The notes beneath the pieces are model-generated. The model made no database searches and had not been told where the DNA came from. It worked only from the letters and a program-made list of their open reading frames with translations. Below are positions 30,891 to 39,669 of a DNA stretch of 64,000 nt, in pieces; position 1 is the first letter of the stretch; each line of letters opens with the position of its first letter. The stretch comes from Candidatus Absconditabacteria bacterium (GTDB lineage: Bacteria; Patescibacteriota; Gracilibacteria; Absconditabacterales; Absconditicoccaceae), in the NCBI GenBank assembly GCA_028693445.1, contig JAQUVI010000002.1:68971-132970 (forward strand), in the 5' to 3' direction. The translations under genes were made by a program, and so were the position numbers.

Positions 30891-31706
30891 CTACTTAATT
30901 ACAGAGAATAATTTTTCTGTGTGAAGTGATCATTTCCGTCAATTTTCTTGAAAACCTTGTTTTATTTTTTTGATATTATCGTATAAGTATTGATTTTCTA
31001 TAACTTGTTCTGGAGTAAAGACCGATAATGATTCGTTTATTGATTCTATATTTCTTTTGATGTTTTGTTCTCTATTTTGAATACTTTGTTCTCTATTTTG
31101 AATACTTTGTTCTCTATTTTGAATACTTTGTTCCATTTCTTTTATTCTTTGTTGTAATTTTACAAGGTTTTCATTGAATTGTTTTTCGTATGCGGTAAAT
31201 CGATCTATATATTTTTTTTTGAATGTATTATAATATATATCTTCTTCTTCTGTATAATCTTCTGGTCGATATGTGTCTGTAAATATAGTTCATTTTGATA
31301 TTATATCACATTCTGTTGTTGAAACAATAAATGTAATTATGTCTTTTTCTCAATATGTATTTCATCGTTGAATTGATTTAAATATTTTATTTGCTTGTTC
31401 AATTTGAATCTTTCATCGAGTTGAATTTAATTCTTTTCTAAGTTTTGTTATATGCTCGTTTACTTTTGGGTTGTTTTTGATAGGGTAGTATTTGTTTATA
31501 TTATCAAAAGCATATCCGATAGGATTATTAGTATTACGTATATTTATATTGTTTGCTGCTTGATTGTTTTCAATTTGAGCTTTATTCTTCTGATTACTCG
31601 CTATATTCTGAGCCAAAGCATCCTTACTTGTTAATAAAAATCCAGCAAGTAAACTTGCTCAAAAACCTGTTTTGTGAAGTATTGATTTAATGTTGTTTTT
31701 CATCAT
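30891..31706 (-). CDS. Small secreted protein with heptad repeats, cassette 1 (271 aa)
   Basis: 271 aa with a signal peptide MMKNNIKSILHKTGFGASLL...LTSKDALAQ (cleavage likely after ALA). Downstream about 33-160 is a mixed region, then a coiled coil with EQSIQNR repeated 3-4 times (about 190-213, 21-bp DNA repeat), and a C-terminal FTPEQVIENQYLYDNIKKIK. The signal peptide and first mature residues (GFLLTSKDALAQNIASN, KNKAQ) are nearly identical to those of the 261-aa protein at 33083-33868, and both have FTPxxV after the coil, so they are paralogs. Function unknown. Confidence 0.75.
31064..31133 (-). repeat. 21-bp tandem repeat in cassette gene 2
   Basis: About 3.3 copies of TTTGTTCTCTATTTTGAATAC on the + strand, encoding EQSIQNR heptads on the - strand. 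Confidence 0.9.
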
Positions 31707-31736
31707 TGTTGAGTAAACGATAAATTTATTTTTTGT

Positions 31737-31764
31737 ATTATAATTATTTGTCTAATTATGTCAA
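31737..31764 (-). promoter_or_regulatory. Promoter of the 271-aa secreted protein
   Basis: On the - strand TTGACA (31759-31764), 16-bp spacer, TATAAT (31737-31742), about 30 bp before the start codon. It overlaps the stop codon of the upstream gene. Confidence 0.75.
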
Positions 31765-33003
31765 ATTAAAAATGTGGATTGCCACGCTGTCGCTCGCAAT
31801 GACTGAGAGATGTTCTTTTTGTGCAATAGAAAAATCAAAAAAGCTGGTTAATCAACTAATTGTAGAACCGAAAACTCTTTTTTGTATTGTTGATTGTGTT
31901 TGTTCTTCTAAATTATTTATTTCTAGTAAAATATTACGTTGTCGCTTTGTTTTTTCTTGTAAATTTTCTTCTGTGGTTTTGTTTTCATCTTCTTTTGGTT
32001 CTTGAGGTAGTAATGTTTTGTATTTATTGAAAAGTTCTTGATTTTTTTCTTTGTCGAATTCTTCTTTGATTTCATTATTGTTTAGTTTTTTTATTTCTTT
32101 TGATTTCTCTTGATAATTACTAGATCATCAATTTATTTGTTGTACGTAATTGTTTATTTTGGGATTATTATCTATTATTGAGTTTGTTGTATTAATAGCA
32201 TTTTCTCATTTAAAATCTTCTGATTTTACAATTCATCTTTTGGGGAATAATTTGTTTTCTAATTTTTCATATGATTTTGCAAATTCAGTATCTTTTAATT
32301 CTTCTTTATGATTGGAATAGGTGTAATTTAATGATACGTAATCATTGATTTGATCTTCTGAAAATCCCTTATCTTTAAGTTTGTTGAGTGTTTTATCTTT
32401 TTCTAAAATCTCTTTTTGTTTTTTTAATTTTTCTTGATCTTCTTTATTATCTTTATTTAATTTATATTTATTAGGAAGATTTTCGTAATCTTTTTGTGCT
32501 TGTTCTAGAAGTTGTTTTGTCTCTTCATCTATTTTCTCTTCTGTTTCTATTTCACTTTTTTTACCTTCTATTTCACTTTTTTTACCTTCTATTTCACTTT
32601 TTTTACCTTCTATTTCACTTTTTTTACCTTCTATTTCACTTTTTTTACCTTCTATTTCACTATATGTATCTATTATTGATTGTCTTTGTTTAAGATCAAT
32701 TTGGTCTATAATTTTCTTTTCTTCAATTACCTTTTCAGAATCACTAGCCATTGACAATAAGAAAAAATCATTTCAATTTATGTTTTTAATATAATCTAGT
32801 AAATCGTTTTGATATTCTTTTGGTAATTTGTTTTTTATATTTTTGAAGAAAGTTGTAATATTTTTTTGTTCTTCTTCTCCTATTTGGTTTTCTTGGCATT
32901 TTTTTTGTATAAGAAAATTAACATCTTCTTTATCTTGATTTTGAGAAGGAGTTTGTTCTTTAATCTCTTTTTTAATTTCTTGATTTTCTCCTGTTTCAAC
33001 CAT
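31756..33003 (-). CDS. Coiled-coil protein, cassette 2, C-terminally truncated (415 aa)
   Basis: 415 aa, no signal peptide, acidic/basic N-terminus (MVETGENQEIKKEIKEQ). It contains SEIEGKK repeated five times plus a partial copy (about 115-155, 21-bp DNA repeat), then helical sequence with the block QKRVFGSTISGLTSFFDF shared with the 699-aa paralog. Immediately after that block the frame runs into a family C repeat (coding VIASDSVAIHI) and stops, whereas the paralog continues about 300 residues. So this copy looks truncated by repeat insertion or by recombination at a repeat. Two UGA codons (32773, 32233) are read as Gly. Confidence 0.75.
31775..31806. repeat. Family C unit inside the truncated coiled-coil gene
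   Basis: GGATTGCCACGCTGTCGCTCGCAATGACTGAGAGA matches the intergenic units at 33.94-34.01 kb and forms the last codons of the 415-aa gene. Confidence 0.8.
32546..32661 (-). repeat. 21-bp tandem repeat in cassette gene 3
   Basis: Five to six near-perfect copies of TTTTTTTACCTTCTATTTCAC on the + strand, encoding SEIEGKK heptads on the - strand. It is not a CRISPR array: no spacers, and the copies abut. Confidence 0.92.
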
Positions 33004-33045
33004 TAATTTTTAAAACAAATAAATACAGATAAAGTCTCGGTATTT

Positions 33046-33074
33046 ATTATATTGGAAATTGGTTGATTTGTCAA
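33046..33074 (-). promoter_or_regulatory. Promoter of the 415-aa coiled-coil gene
   Basis: On the - strand TTGACA (33069-33074), 17-bp spacer, TATAAT (33046-33051), about 40 bp before the start codon at 33003. Confidence 0.75.
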
Positions 33075-33082
33075 ATTTTTGA

Positions 33083-33868
33083 CTACTTTAGAGCGTCAAA
33101 AAGAGAAATTATGTGTGGATTTGTTGGCGTTTGTCCTAAATTTTTATATCTTTGTTGTCGTCTTATAATAATATTTCTAATGTTTGGATCTGATTTTACC
33201 ATATCTGGAGTAATAAATTGCATTGTGTTTTCTATTTCTAGGCGATTTTTTTCTAATCTTTCTCTTCATTGTTCTATATCTTTTTTTCATTGTTCTATAT
33301 CTTTTTTTCATTGTTCTATATCTTTTTTTCATTGTTCTATATCTTTAATCATTTGATCTAGATTACTTTTGTATCGATCCATAAAAGCCTTTCAAAACTT
33401 CATAGAAGCCTTGAAGTTTGCTGCTTCTCTTGATTGATTATTCTTTGAAAAGATATTGGTAACGTCTCTATCTCATCCAAATACATAACGTTCTAATGCG
33501 AATATAATTGTCCGAATTTGTTGTTTTGGATCTGAGATGTTGTTGACAATGCTTTCTATGATAAGTTGGTTTACTTGATTTCTAATAGTTCATTTACCAA
33601 GTCTGTTTATCAAAAAATTAGCTTGATTTATACTTTCTTGATCTGGGAAATAGTTTTGTATGTTTTGTTGTGTAAAAGCCAAAGGATCGGTGTATGCTAG
33701 AGAATTTGCGTTGTTTGTAACTCAATCTGTATTTTCAGTTTGAGCCTTATTTTTATCATTACTCGCTATATTCTGTGCCAAAGCATCTTTGCTTGTTAAC
33801 AAAAAACCCGCAAGTACACTTGCTCCTAACCCTGCTTTGTGCATAGCTGATTTTAGTTTGTTTGTCAT
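33083..33868 (-). CDS. Small secreted protein with heptad repeats, cassette 2 (261 aa)
   Basis: 261 aa with signal peptide MTNKLKSAMHKAGLGASVL... ending TSKDALAQ, nearly the same as the 271-aa paralog. The mature part has INRLGKGTIRNQVNQLIIES and IRTIIFALERYVFG, then KDIEQGK heptads repeated four times (about 175-202; the Gly is UGA within the 21-bp repeat), and FITPDMVKSDPNIRNIIIRRQ. Function unknown; a secreted or periplasmic coiled-coil partner of the neighbouring large protein is inference. Confidence 0.75.
33265..33346 (-). repeat. 21-bp tandem repeat in cassette gene 4
   Basis: About four copies of ATTGTTCTATATCTTTTTTTC on the + strand, encoding DIEQGKK heptads on the - strand, with one UGA glycine in each unit. 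Confidence 0.9.
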
Positions 33869-33899
33869 CAATGATAGGTGATGAGGTAAATTTGGTTAG

Positions 33900-34050
33900 T
33901 TTTGGATTCCCGCTCCAGCTTCGCAACAAGGCGGGAATGACTGAGAGCTGGATTGCTTCGCTGACGCTCGCAATGATTGTTGATTGCTTCGCTGACGCTC
34001 GCAATGACTAAGAGAGATTCCGACTCCAACTGGCAAGGTCGGAATGACAT
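33900..34050. repeat. Family C repeat array
   Basis: Contains GGATTCCCGCTCCAGC, AAGGCGGGAATGACTGAGAG, two copies of GGATTGCTTCGCTGACGCTCGCAATGA-type text in tandem (about 33951-34008), and GATTCCGACTCC...GGTCGGAATGAC. Each unit is itself an inverted repeat. Confidence 0.8.
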
Positions 34051-34069
34051 TAGTCACTTATATGCTTTT

Positions 34070-34097
34070 ATTATACGTATTTGAATTTAATTGTCAA
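34070..34097 (-). promoter_or_regulatory. Promoter of the 261-aa secreted protein
   Basis: On the - strand TTGACA (34092-34097), 16-bp spacer, TATAAT (34070-34075). It would give a leader of about 200 nt containing the family C array. Confidence 0.7.
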
Positions 34098-34188
34098 ATA
34101 AAAACGAAATATGGTTGACTTTTTTGGGTAAAAGATTATGGTATTGGTACAAAACAAAAATATAATAATAACTAAAAATATTATAATT

Positions 34189-34575
34189 ATGGAAAATCTA
34201 ATTATTCTGCAGGTTCCAAGAGAAACTCCATCTATTAATTTTGATTTTTCTACTGGTGTTTTGACAATGGAGGATGAGTCATTACCAGAGGATGCAAAGG
34301 TATTCTATGATCCTATTATAGAAAAACTCAAGGAGTATTTGGCAACTAAACCTAAGAAAGTTGTTTTTGAGATGAAAATGGTATATTTTAACACTTCATC
34401 TTCGAAAAAATTATTGGATATATTTGATTTATTTCTAGATTATCCAGAAATTGATACTACTATCAAATGGTTTTGTCCTGATGAAGATATGCGGGATGCG
34501 GGTGATGAATTCTTCTTTATTTTGGATAAGAAATTGACATTTGAGTTTATCTCTATTGAAGAAAGTACTTCGTAA
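34189..34575 (+). CDS. SiaC-like (DUF1987) partner-switching phosphoprotein
   Basis: 128 aa from the ATG at 34189, which begins at the conserved strand ENLIILQVPRETPSINFDF; an upstream in-frame ATG at 34138 would add 17 AT-rich codons and is less likely. It matches DUF1987/SiaC: GVLTMEDESLPEDAKVFYDPI, VVFEMKMVYFNTSSSKKLLDIFDLF with the phosphorylatable Thr/Ser stretch NTSSSK, and IKWFCPDEDMRDAGDEF. In characterised systems SiaC is phosphorylated by SiaB and dephosphorylated by the PP2C protein SiaA. The TPR-SpoIIE protein at 7944 is a candidate partner. Confidence 0.85.
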   Translation: MENLIILQVPRETPSINFDFSTGVLTMEDESLPEDAKVFYDPIIEKLKEYLATKPKKVVFEMKMVYFNTSSSKKLLDIFDLFLDYPEIDTTIKWFCPDEDMRDAGDEFFFILDKKLTFEFISIEESTS

Positions 34576-34596
34576 TATCGAAGTACTTTTTTTTAT
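34563..34596. terminator. Bidirectional terminator
   Basis: AAGTACTTCG / CGAAGTACTT stem with loop TAATAT and a T run, overlapping the stop of the SiaC-like gene and next to the stop of the convergent DUF192 gene. Confidence 0.85.
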
Positions 34597-35045
34597 TTTA
34601 TAATTTCTATATTATCTCAGACTTTTATTCCATATTTCTCACTTATTCAGCTATTGAGTTCTAGGACATAAAGTGCTGGTCAAGATGGTTTGTAGCTAGG
34701 ACAAGGATCTGTAGTACATGGAATTGCTTGTTGTATATCTATAATTTTTTGGTCTTGATCTATCCAAATCATGTCTAATGGGATTAGTGTATTTTTCATC
34801 CAAAATCCGTATGGAGATGATTGCTCAAATACGAAAAGCATACCTGATTTTTCTGGTAGATGTTTGCGATGCATAAGTCAAATTTGTCTTTCTTGTGGAG
34901 TTTCTGCTATTTCGATAGAAAAACAAGTATTATTTATACAGACTTGTGGTTGTTTTGGATTGAGATTTTTGGTATAGATGATGATCCCTGCTATGAATAT
35001 TATTAGGAGAGATATAGGAATAAGTATTTTTTTGATAATTTTCAT
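34593..35045 (-). CDS. DUF192 family protein, membrane-anchored
   Basis: 150 aa. N-terminal membrane helix (about 6-24), then a DUF192 domain: FSIEIAETPQERQIGLMHRKHLPEKSG, MLFVFEQSSPYGFWMKNTLIPLDMIWID, with the conserved GLM, FWMKNT and PLDMI blocks. An outward-facing small beta domain of unknown activity; present in many bacteria. It starts just before the stop of the SIMPL gene, so both are probably one unit. Confidence 0.88.
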
Positions 35046-35048
35046 TGG

Positions 35049-35810
35049 TTATTTTAATTCATAAACGATATTTACTCTAGCAGTAAGTTCTAGTTGTCCA
35101 GGTGAAAGAGCTGCTTCGTTCATTGCGTTTCACATTCCAGCGTCCATAGCCATTTCTTTTGCGTACATTGGTCTATCGTAGTAGTATTGAATTTCTTGTT
35201 CGGTGATCATCGTTGGTTTTCCTAGAGTTAGTCAACCAAGTTTTGCAAGTTGTTCAGCTTTTGCTTTTGCATCATTAAATGCTTTTTCACGAGCTTCTTC
35301 CATAGATTTTGATTTGTCATCTACAATGAAATTTACGTTATTTACGTTGATTTCTCCGATTTCTGATATTTTATTCATAATATTTCCACCTTTTTCCGCG
35401 AATCAATCTCATTGAACTTTGATGTTTAGATCTTGTTGAGATCTGTATCCAAGAAGTGTTCTTTTATTATCAGATCGATCGTATTCTGTATATACATTTA
35501 CATTTGTAGTCTGAATATTTTGTTTTGGAATATTAAATTCTTTGAGAACTTCTTTGATTTTTGTGATTTTTGCATTTGCTTTGTCTTGAGCTTCTTTGGT
35601 TGTTTTACCAAGTTCTGAGATCTGGATATTTATAGAAAGGGTATCAGGAGCTGTGAGACTTTTACCTTCTCCAGCAACACTTACTGTGTTTGTAATTCCT
35701 TGTTGGCTAGGAATTTGTTGTTTGTAAGGAGTTTTGATAACATATCCTACAAAGATAAGAGTAGCAGAAAGTACTGCAGTTGAAATTAATCAGAGTCGTT
35801 TTTTGTCCAT
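35049..35810 (-). CDS. SIMPL (DUF541) domain protein
   Basis: 253 aa. N-terminal signal anchor (about 5-25), then a DUF541/SIMPL domain: SVAGEGKSLTAPDTLSINI, TKEAQDKANAKITKI, LKEFNIPKQNIQTTNVNVY, SMEEAREKAFNDAKAKAEQLA, KLGGLTLGKP. SIMPL proteins are envelope proteins with no agreed biochemical role. The gene ends 4 bp before the start of the DUF192 gene. Confidence 0.9.
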
Positions 35811-35883
35811 TGGTTTTTATTAAAAGAATAAAAGTTTATATTTATTATACGTATGTGAGATAAAAATGTTACAAGATTTTTTT

Positions 35884-37410
35884 TTATTCTTCTTCACCAT
35901 CAAAATGCTTTTTGATTAGTGGCATAAAACGAAAATATTCTAGTAATTGTAATCACGTAAACCTACCTACGAATATATGCATTACCAAAACTAAGATAAT
36001 ACTTTCTGGGTACGATAATAAAATATGTTTCATCCATCATCGATTGAGTAATCCAAATACAGAAAAACTTACTATTAAAAATTCTGCAAATGAAATCCAC
36101 CAACCTATACTAAATAATTTGAATCCTTCATTGAATACTTTGTCTGTAACAATAATAATAAACATAATAGGGAATATAATAAAACCGTTGTTGAAAATAT
36201 CCAGATTTATTATGTTTGTATTTAGAATTTTATCTAGCCCAAGAACTATGATTATTAATAGAAAATAAAGCACAACTAGAACTGATAATTTAGCATTGAA
36301 AAGAAGATATATTTTTTTGTTCAAAATATTAGTTAATAACTTGGCTAAAATTCATATTGCCAAAAGAAATAGACTAAGTTTTACATTTAGAATTGCCATA
36401 GTAAGTCAAAACAATAATGGACTATATATTCAAAAAACTGAGAATCATATTACTTGCCTAAAGATACTTATTACCAATGTTGCTATACATAAAATAAGTA
36501 ATATTCCGATTAAATCTACAGGAAATCAGTTGTAAATTAGATTATCAATAAGATAAGAAATAAGAACATATTTTGGTGTTTCTTGAAATGATAAAGAAAA
36601 TGTAGTTATTATTTGATCTTCTTGTAAATCTTTATTGAAAGATAGTTTGGAAATTATACTAAAAAAATCTTTATCATTTACTGTATAAATTTTTTCAATT
36701 AATATTATGTTCATATATTTTGCTAAAATTCTTTTGAGAAAATGCTTGTTTAGGTCTGTAATTAGGTATATATCTTTTTTGTTGAGGTTTAATGTGTCTG
36801 TTTTGTTTATATTTCCCAATGTTTGAAACAAACTATCGAAATTATTTGTATTTATTATTATTGTAGAACTATTTTTTATGTATGGAATATTCTCTGATAT
36901 TTGTCAAAAAAGTTCATCTTCTCCAAATAGTTTTTTTTCTTTGATTATAATTTTTTTGAAAAGAGTGTCATATTTTTGAAAATTTTCATCAAATTCTGGT
37001 TGTAAATCGTTGCTTTCTTTCCCTAGATAGAGAATTATTTTTTCGTGCACATTTATGTCTTTGGTAATTTTGTTATAACAATTTTCGTTGTCTACACTTT
37101 CTACTTGTAAAGTATATTTCCCTAATTCTGTAGGTGTAAATCAAAGTAAATCAGTATTTGATTTTTGTATGGTTTTATTGTTTTTAGTTAATGTGAAATT
37201 TACTGATTTTAAAGAAATTGGTCCTAGATATTTGTCTTTTGCTCGAATCATATTGTATTCAGCGGTTTGGCCTTTTTTGATATCGCTTAGTCATTTTATA
37301 TCGTAAATTCTATTCTCGCATCAAGGAGAGTTATGAGTTTGTTCTTGTGCAAAAATAGGGAAACCGATTATTCCAAAAAGTCATATAATAATTAATAATA
37401 GTTTTTTCAT
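35884..37410 (-). CDS. Membrane protein with 7TM domain of the inactive-transglutaminase type
   Basis: 508 aa. Signal peptide (about 1-21), an extracytoplasmic region of about 270 residues that begins with an Ig/PKD-like segment, then about seven membrane helices (about 290-495). The C-terminal pattern SYPESIILVLVMHIF, GRFTGLQLLEYFRFMPLI resembles the 7TM domain usually fused to an inactive transglutaminase. That family is found beside RimK-related ATP-grasp ligases, and one is encoded 2.2 kb upstream here. The ectodomain does not look like the usual transglutaminase-like one. Family assignment of the 7TM part is moderately sure; the ectodomain is unassigned. Confidence 0.65.
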
Positions 37411-37476
37411 GTCAAAAAAAGAGGCAAGTAAATCGCCTCGTATTTAATTGATTTGGGTAGAGTAGTCAAGGGAAAG

Positions 37477-39153
37477 TTATTCTTTATCTTTGATAGAATT
37501 TTGTTTTATTAATTGTAATATTTTTATTAATAATCTTTTCTGTTCTATTGTAATATCTTTTTCTGTTTTTATTAGTTTTCTCAAATCGTTTTCCAACATT
37601 TTTTCTTTGTCTAACTTTCATTTAAATAATTTCCAATAAATAATTTTACCTGCAAAAATAGGGAAATTAGGTTCTAGTTTATCTAATTCTTTTATTCATT
37701 CTAAAATATTGTCGATGTCTTTAATTCATTCGTATCATATTTTTGTGGAATAAATAGCTTTTGCATATTTATTTAATTTTTCTATTCATTCTTGTGTTTT
37801 TGTCAAAGTTTCTAATTCTTTTATTATCTCTTTTCAATTACCATATGTTAAATCTTTTCTTCTTGATCATTTTTCTCAAATAGGTACTCACATTTTTATT
37901 CTTTTAGACCTTCATTCAGAATCTTGTCATTTTTCTTTATTTAATTTGAAATATAATTCTAAAATCTGTTTTGTTTCTATTTCGTCGAAGTTCTCTCAAA
38001 TAAACATTCAAATATCTCAGATACTTGTTTCATAAAGTTCTTTTATATCTTTATTTTGAGCCATTTTTTGGTTGAATAAGGCTATTCATTCTTCTAAATC
38101 ACCTCTTTCAGGGTCCTTTATATATATGTTGTTGAAATTTCCCATACCTGTATTTACATGAGTAGAAACCTCGTGATCGTATATTATTGGAAGAACTTTT
38201 TCTGTTATATTATATTTACCGTTTATACTTGCAGATAAGCTTATTTCGTTTTTTTTGAAGTTGTCGTTTTCTTTGCTTATATCTACACTATTTCCTCATA
38301 GTTTTTTCTTGATTATTTTGAATTTTTGTCATATTCATTGACTATCAAAATAATCATATATTTCTTTGCTTTTTCGATTTGATGGTATCTCATATATACC
38401 GTCTTCTTCAGCTGGATTTTTGGCTTCTGAAATATCTTTTATTTCTATTTTTATTATATTTCCTTTTTTGAATCATTCTATTTGTAATATTAGAGAGACT
38501 AGATCAAAGATGTGTTCTTCTCATATATAAAGATCTTTTTCTCTTTCTGTATTTTCTTCCCCATTTGTATTTAAATCTGATATTGGAAATTTTTCTAGTA
38601 TTTTTTGTTCTCGAATATTTTTTTCTTCTGTTGTTAGTTCACTTTGATTTTCTTTATAAATTTTATGAAATTTTTTGATTACTTGGTTTTTTCTATCATC
38701 TAATTCTATTATTGATTTTCAATATAATAATTTTTCTATTCTTAATACTTCATTTCTAAAAAATATTCTATCTTTATTTGATAAAGGATAACCAGCTTTT
38801 TCTGCTTCTATATATATAGTGTTTTGATGATATTCGTTTGATAATATAGATCTTTCAATAAGATCTTTTAATAGTTTTTTTTGCGCTTCATTTAATATTT
38901 CTTCATTTTCTATTTGTTGATAAGTTTCTTTTAATTCTTTATTTATTTTATTTGCTTCTTGTATTTGACTATCTATATATTCTTTTGTTATTTTTTGTCA
39001 TTTATTAAAATATGCTTTATTGTAAATTAAATCTCACTCTTTTTCATATCATAATCCAGAAAATAATTTTCCTTTTATTTTCTCTATTAATGAATTATAC
39101 TTATTTATAGTGTTTATTTTATCATTTGCTTCAATATATTCAATTTTTTCCAT
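37477..39153 (-). CDS. DUF1704/MATCAP-like metallopeptidase
   Basis: 558 aa, soluble, helical N-terminus. The central zinc-peptidase motif is YDHEVSTHVNTG with HEVSTH at about 327-332, followed about 20 residues later by DLEEGIALFNQ, the counterpart of the QEGLA motif that names the DUF1704 family. The family includes animal MATCAP tubulin carboxypeptidases, which remove C-terminal Tyr or Glu. The gene lies between the 7TM gene and the GNAT/ATP-grasp-peptidase genes, all on the - strand, with a 66-bp gap to the 7TM gene. A role in trimming a peptide tag is inference. Confidence 0.75.
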
Positions 39154-39226
39154 TTTTGAAAAATTTATAACATAAAACACAAAACATATTATATATATTT
39201 TTGAAAATTAAGCAAATTTTGTTGCC

Positions 39227-39667
39227 CTAAATATTTTTCTCTAAATATTTTTCATCTTTTGGTATAAAACCAAGTTTGATATAGAAATTGTAAGCATATT
39301 TTGATGATTTTAGATGTATGTTTTTTGATCACAATGATTTTGCTATTTTTATATATTTATCTACTAATTTTTTTCAGATTCATTTTCATTGAGTATTTGT
39401 GTCTATATATAAATTAATTATTTTTTCTTTACTTCACCTAATCATTCAATTTATAGTTCATTCTTCTTTTGAAATCAAAACTATTTCTGATTCTTTTAGA
39501 AGGTTTATAGCTTCGTCTTTTGTGCTGTTTTCTCAAAAAACTCTTTTCATTTTTTCCTTTAATTTTTCTGAAGAATCTTGGAAATTGCATGATAAGAATG
39601 TCCTATATATAAGATTTATAGTTTCTATTAAATCTTTTTTGTTGTTTATATCTAGTTTTTTGATCAT
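39227..39667 (-). CDS. GNAT-family N-acetyltransferase
   Basis: 146 aa. GNAT pattern: EIVLISKEEGTINGMI (beta 4 region), then IINLYIDTNTQGKGIGKKLVDKYIK with the acetyl-CoA loop QGKGIGKK (glycines UGA), and KNIHLKSSKYAYNFYIKLGFIPKDE at the C-terminus. The start codon is 2 bp after the stop of the ATP-grasp fusion gene, so translation is likely coupled. Substrate unknown; an amine of the same modified peptide is possible. Confidence 0.85.
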
Positions 39668-39669
39668 AA

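Larger units (their letters stand above)
33869..34188. other. Gene-free stretch with family C repeats and two promoters
   Basis: 320 bp between divergent genes. 33900-34050 is an array of family C short palindromes that lies in the 5' leader of the 261-aa gene, beyond which is its promoter. No gene was found here; short open frames across it are built from repeat text. Confidence 0.65.

Noticed and set aside
32546-32661. CRISPR array
   Set aside because: The 21-bp units abut without spacers and code in-frame heptads inside a gene. The same holds for the repeats at 30.4, 31.1 and 33.3 kb.
32496-32693. Plus-strand open frame over the tandem repeat (FHFFYLL repeats)
   Set aside because: It is the antisense shadow of the SEIEGKK repeat; the - strand frame is far longer and has a promoter.
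33868-34050. Minus-strand open frames upstream of the 261-aa gene
   Set aside because: They are made of family C repeat text and lie inside the leader between promoter and start codon.
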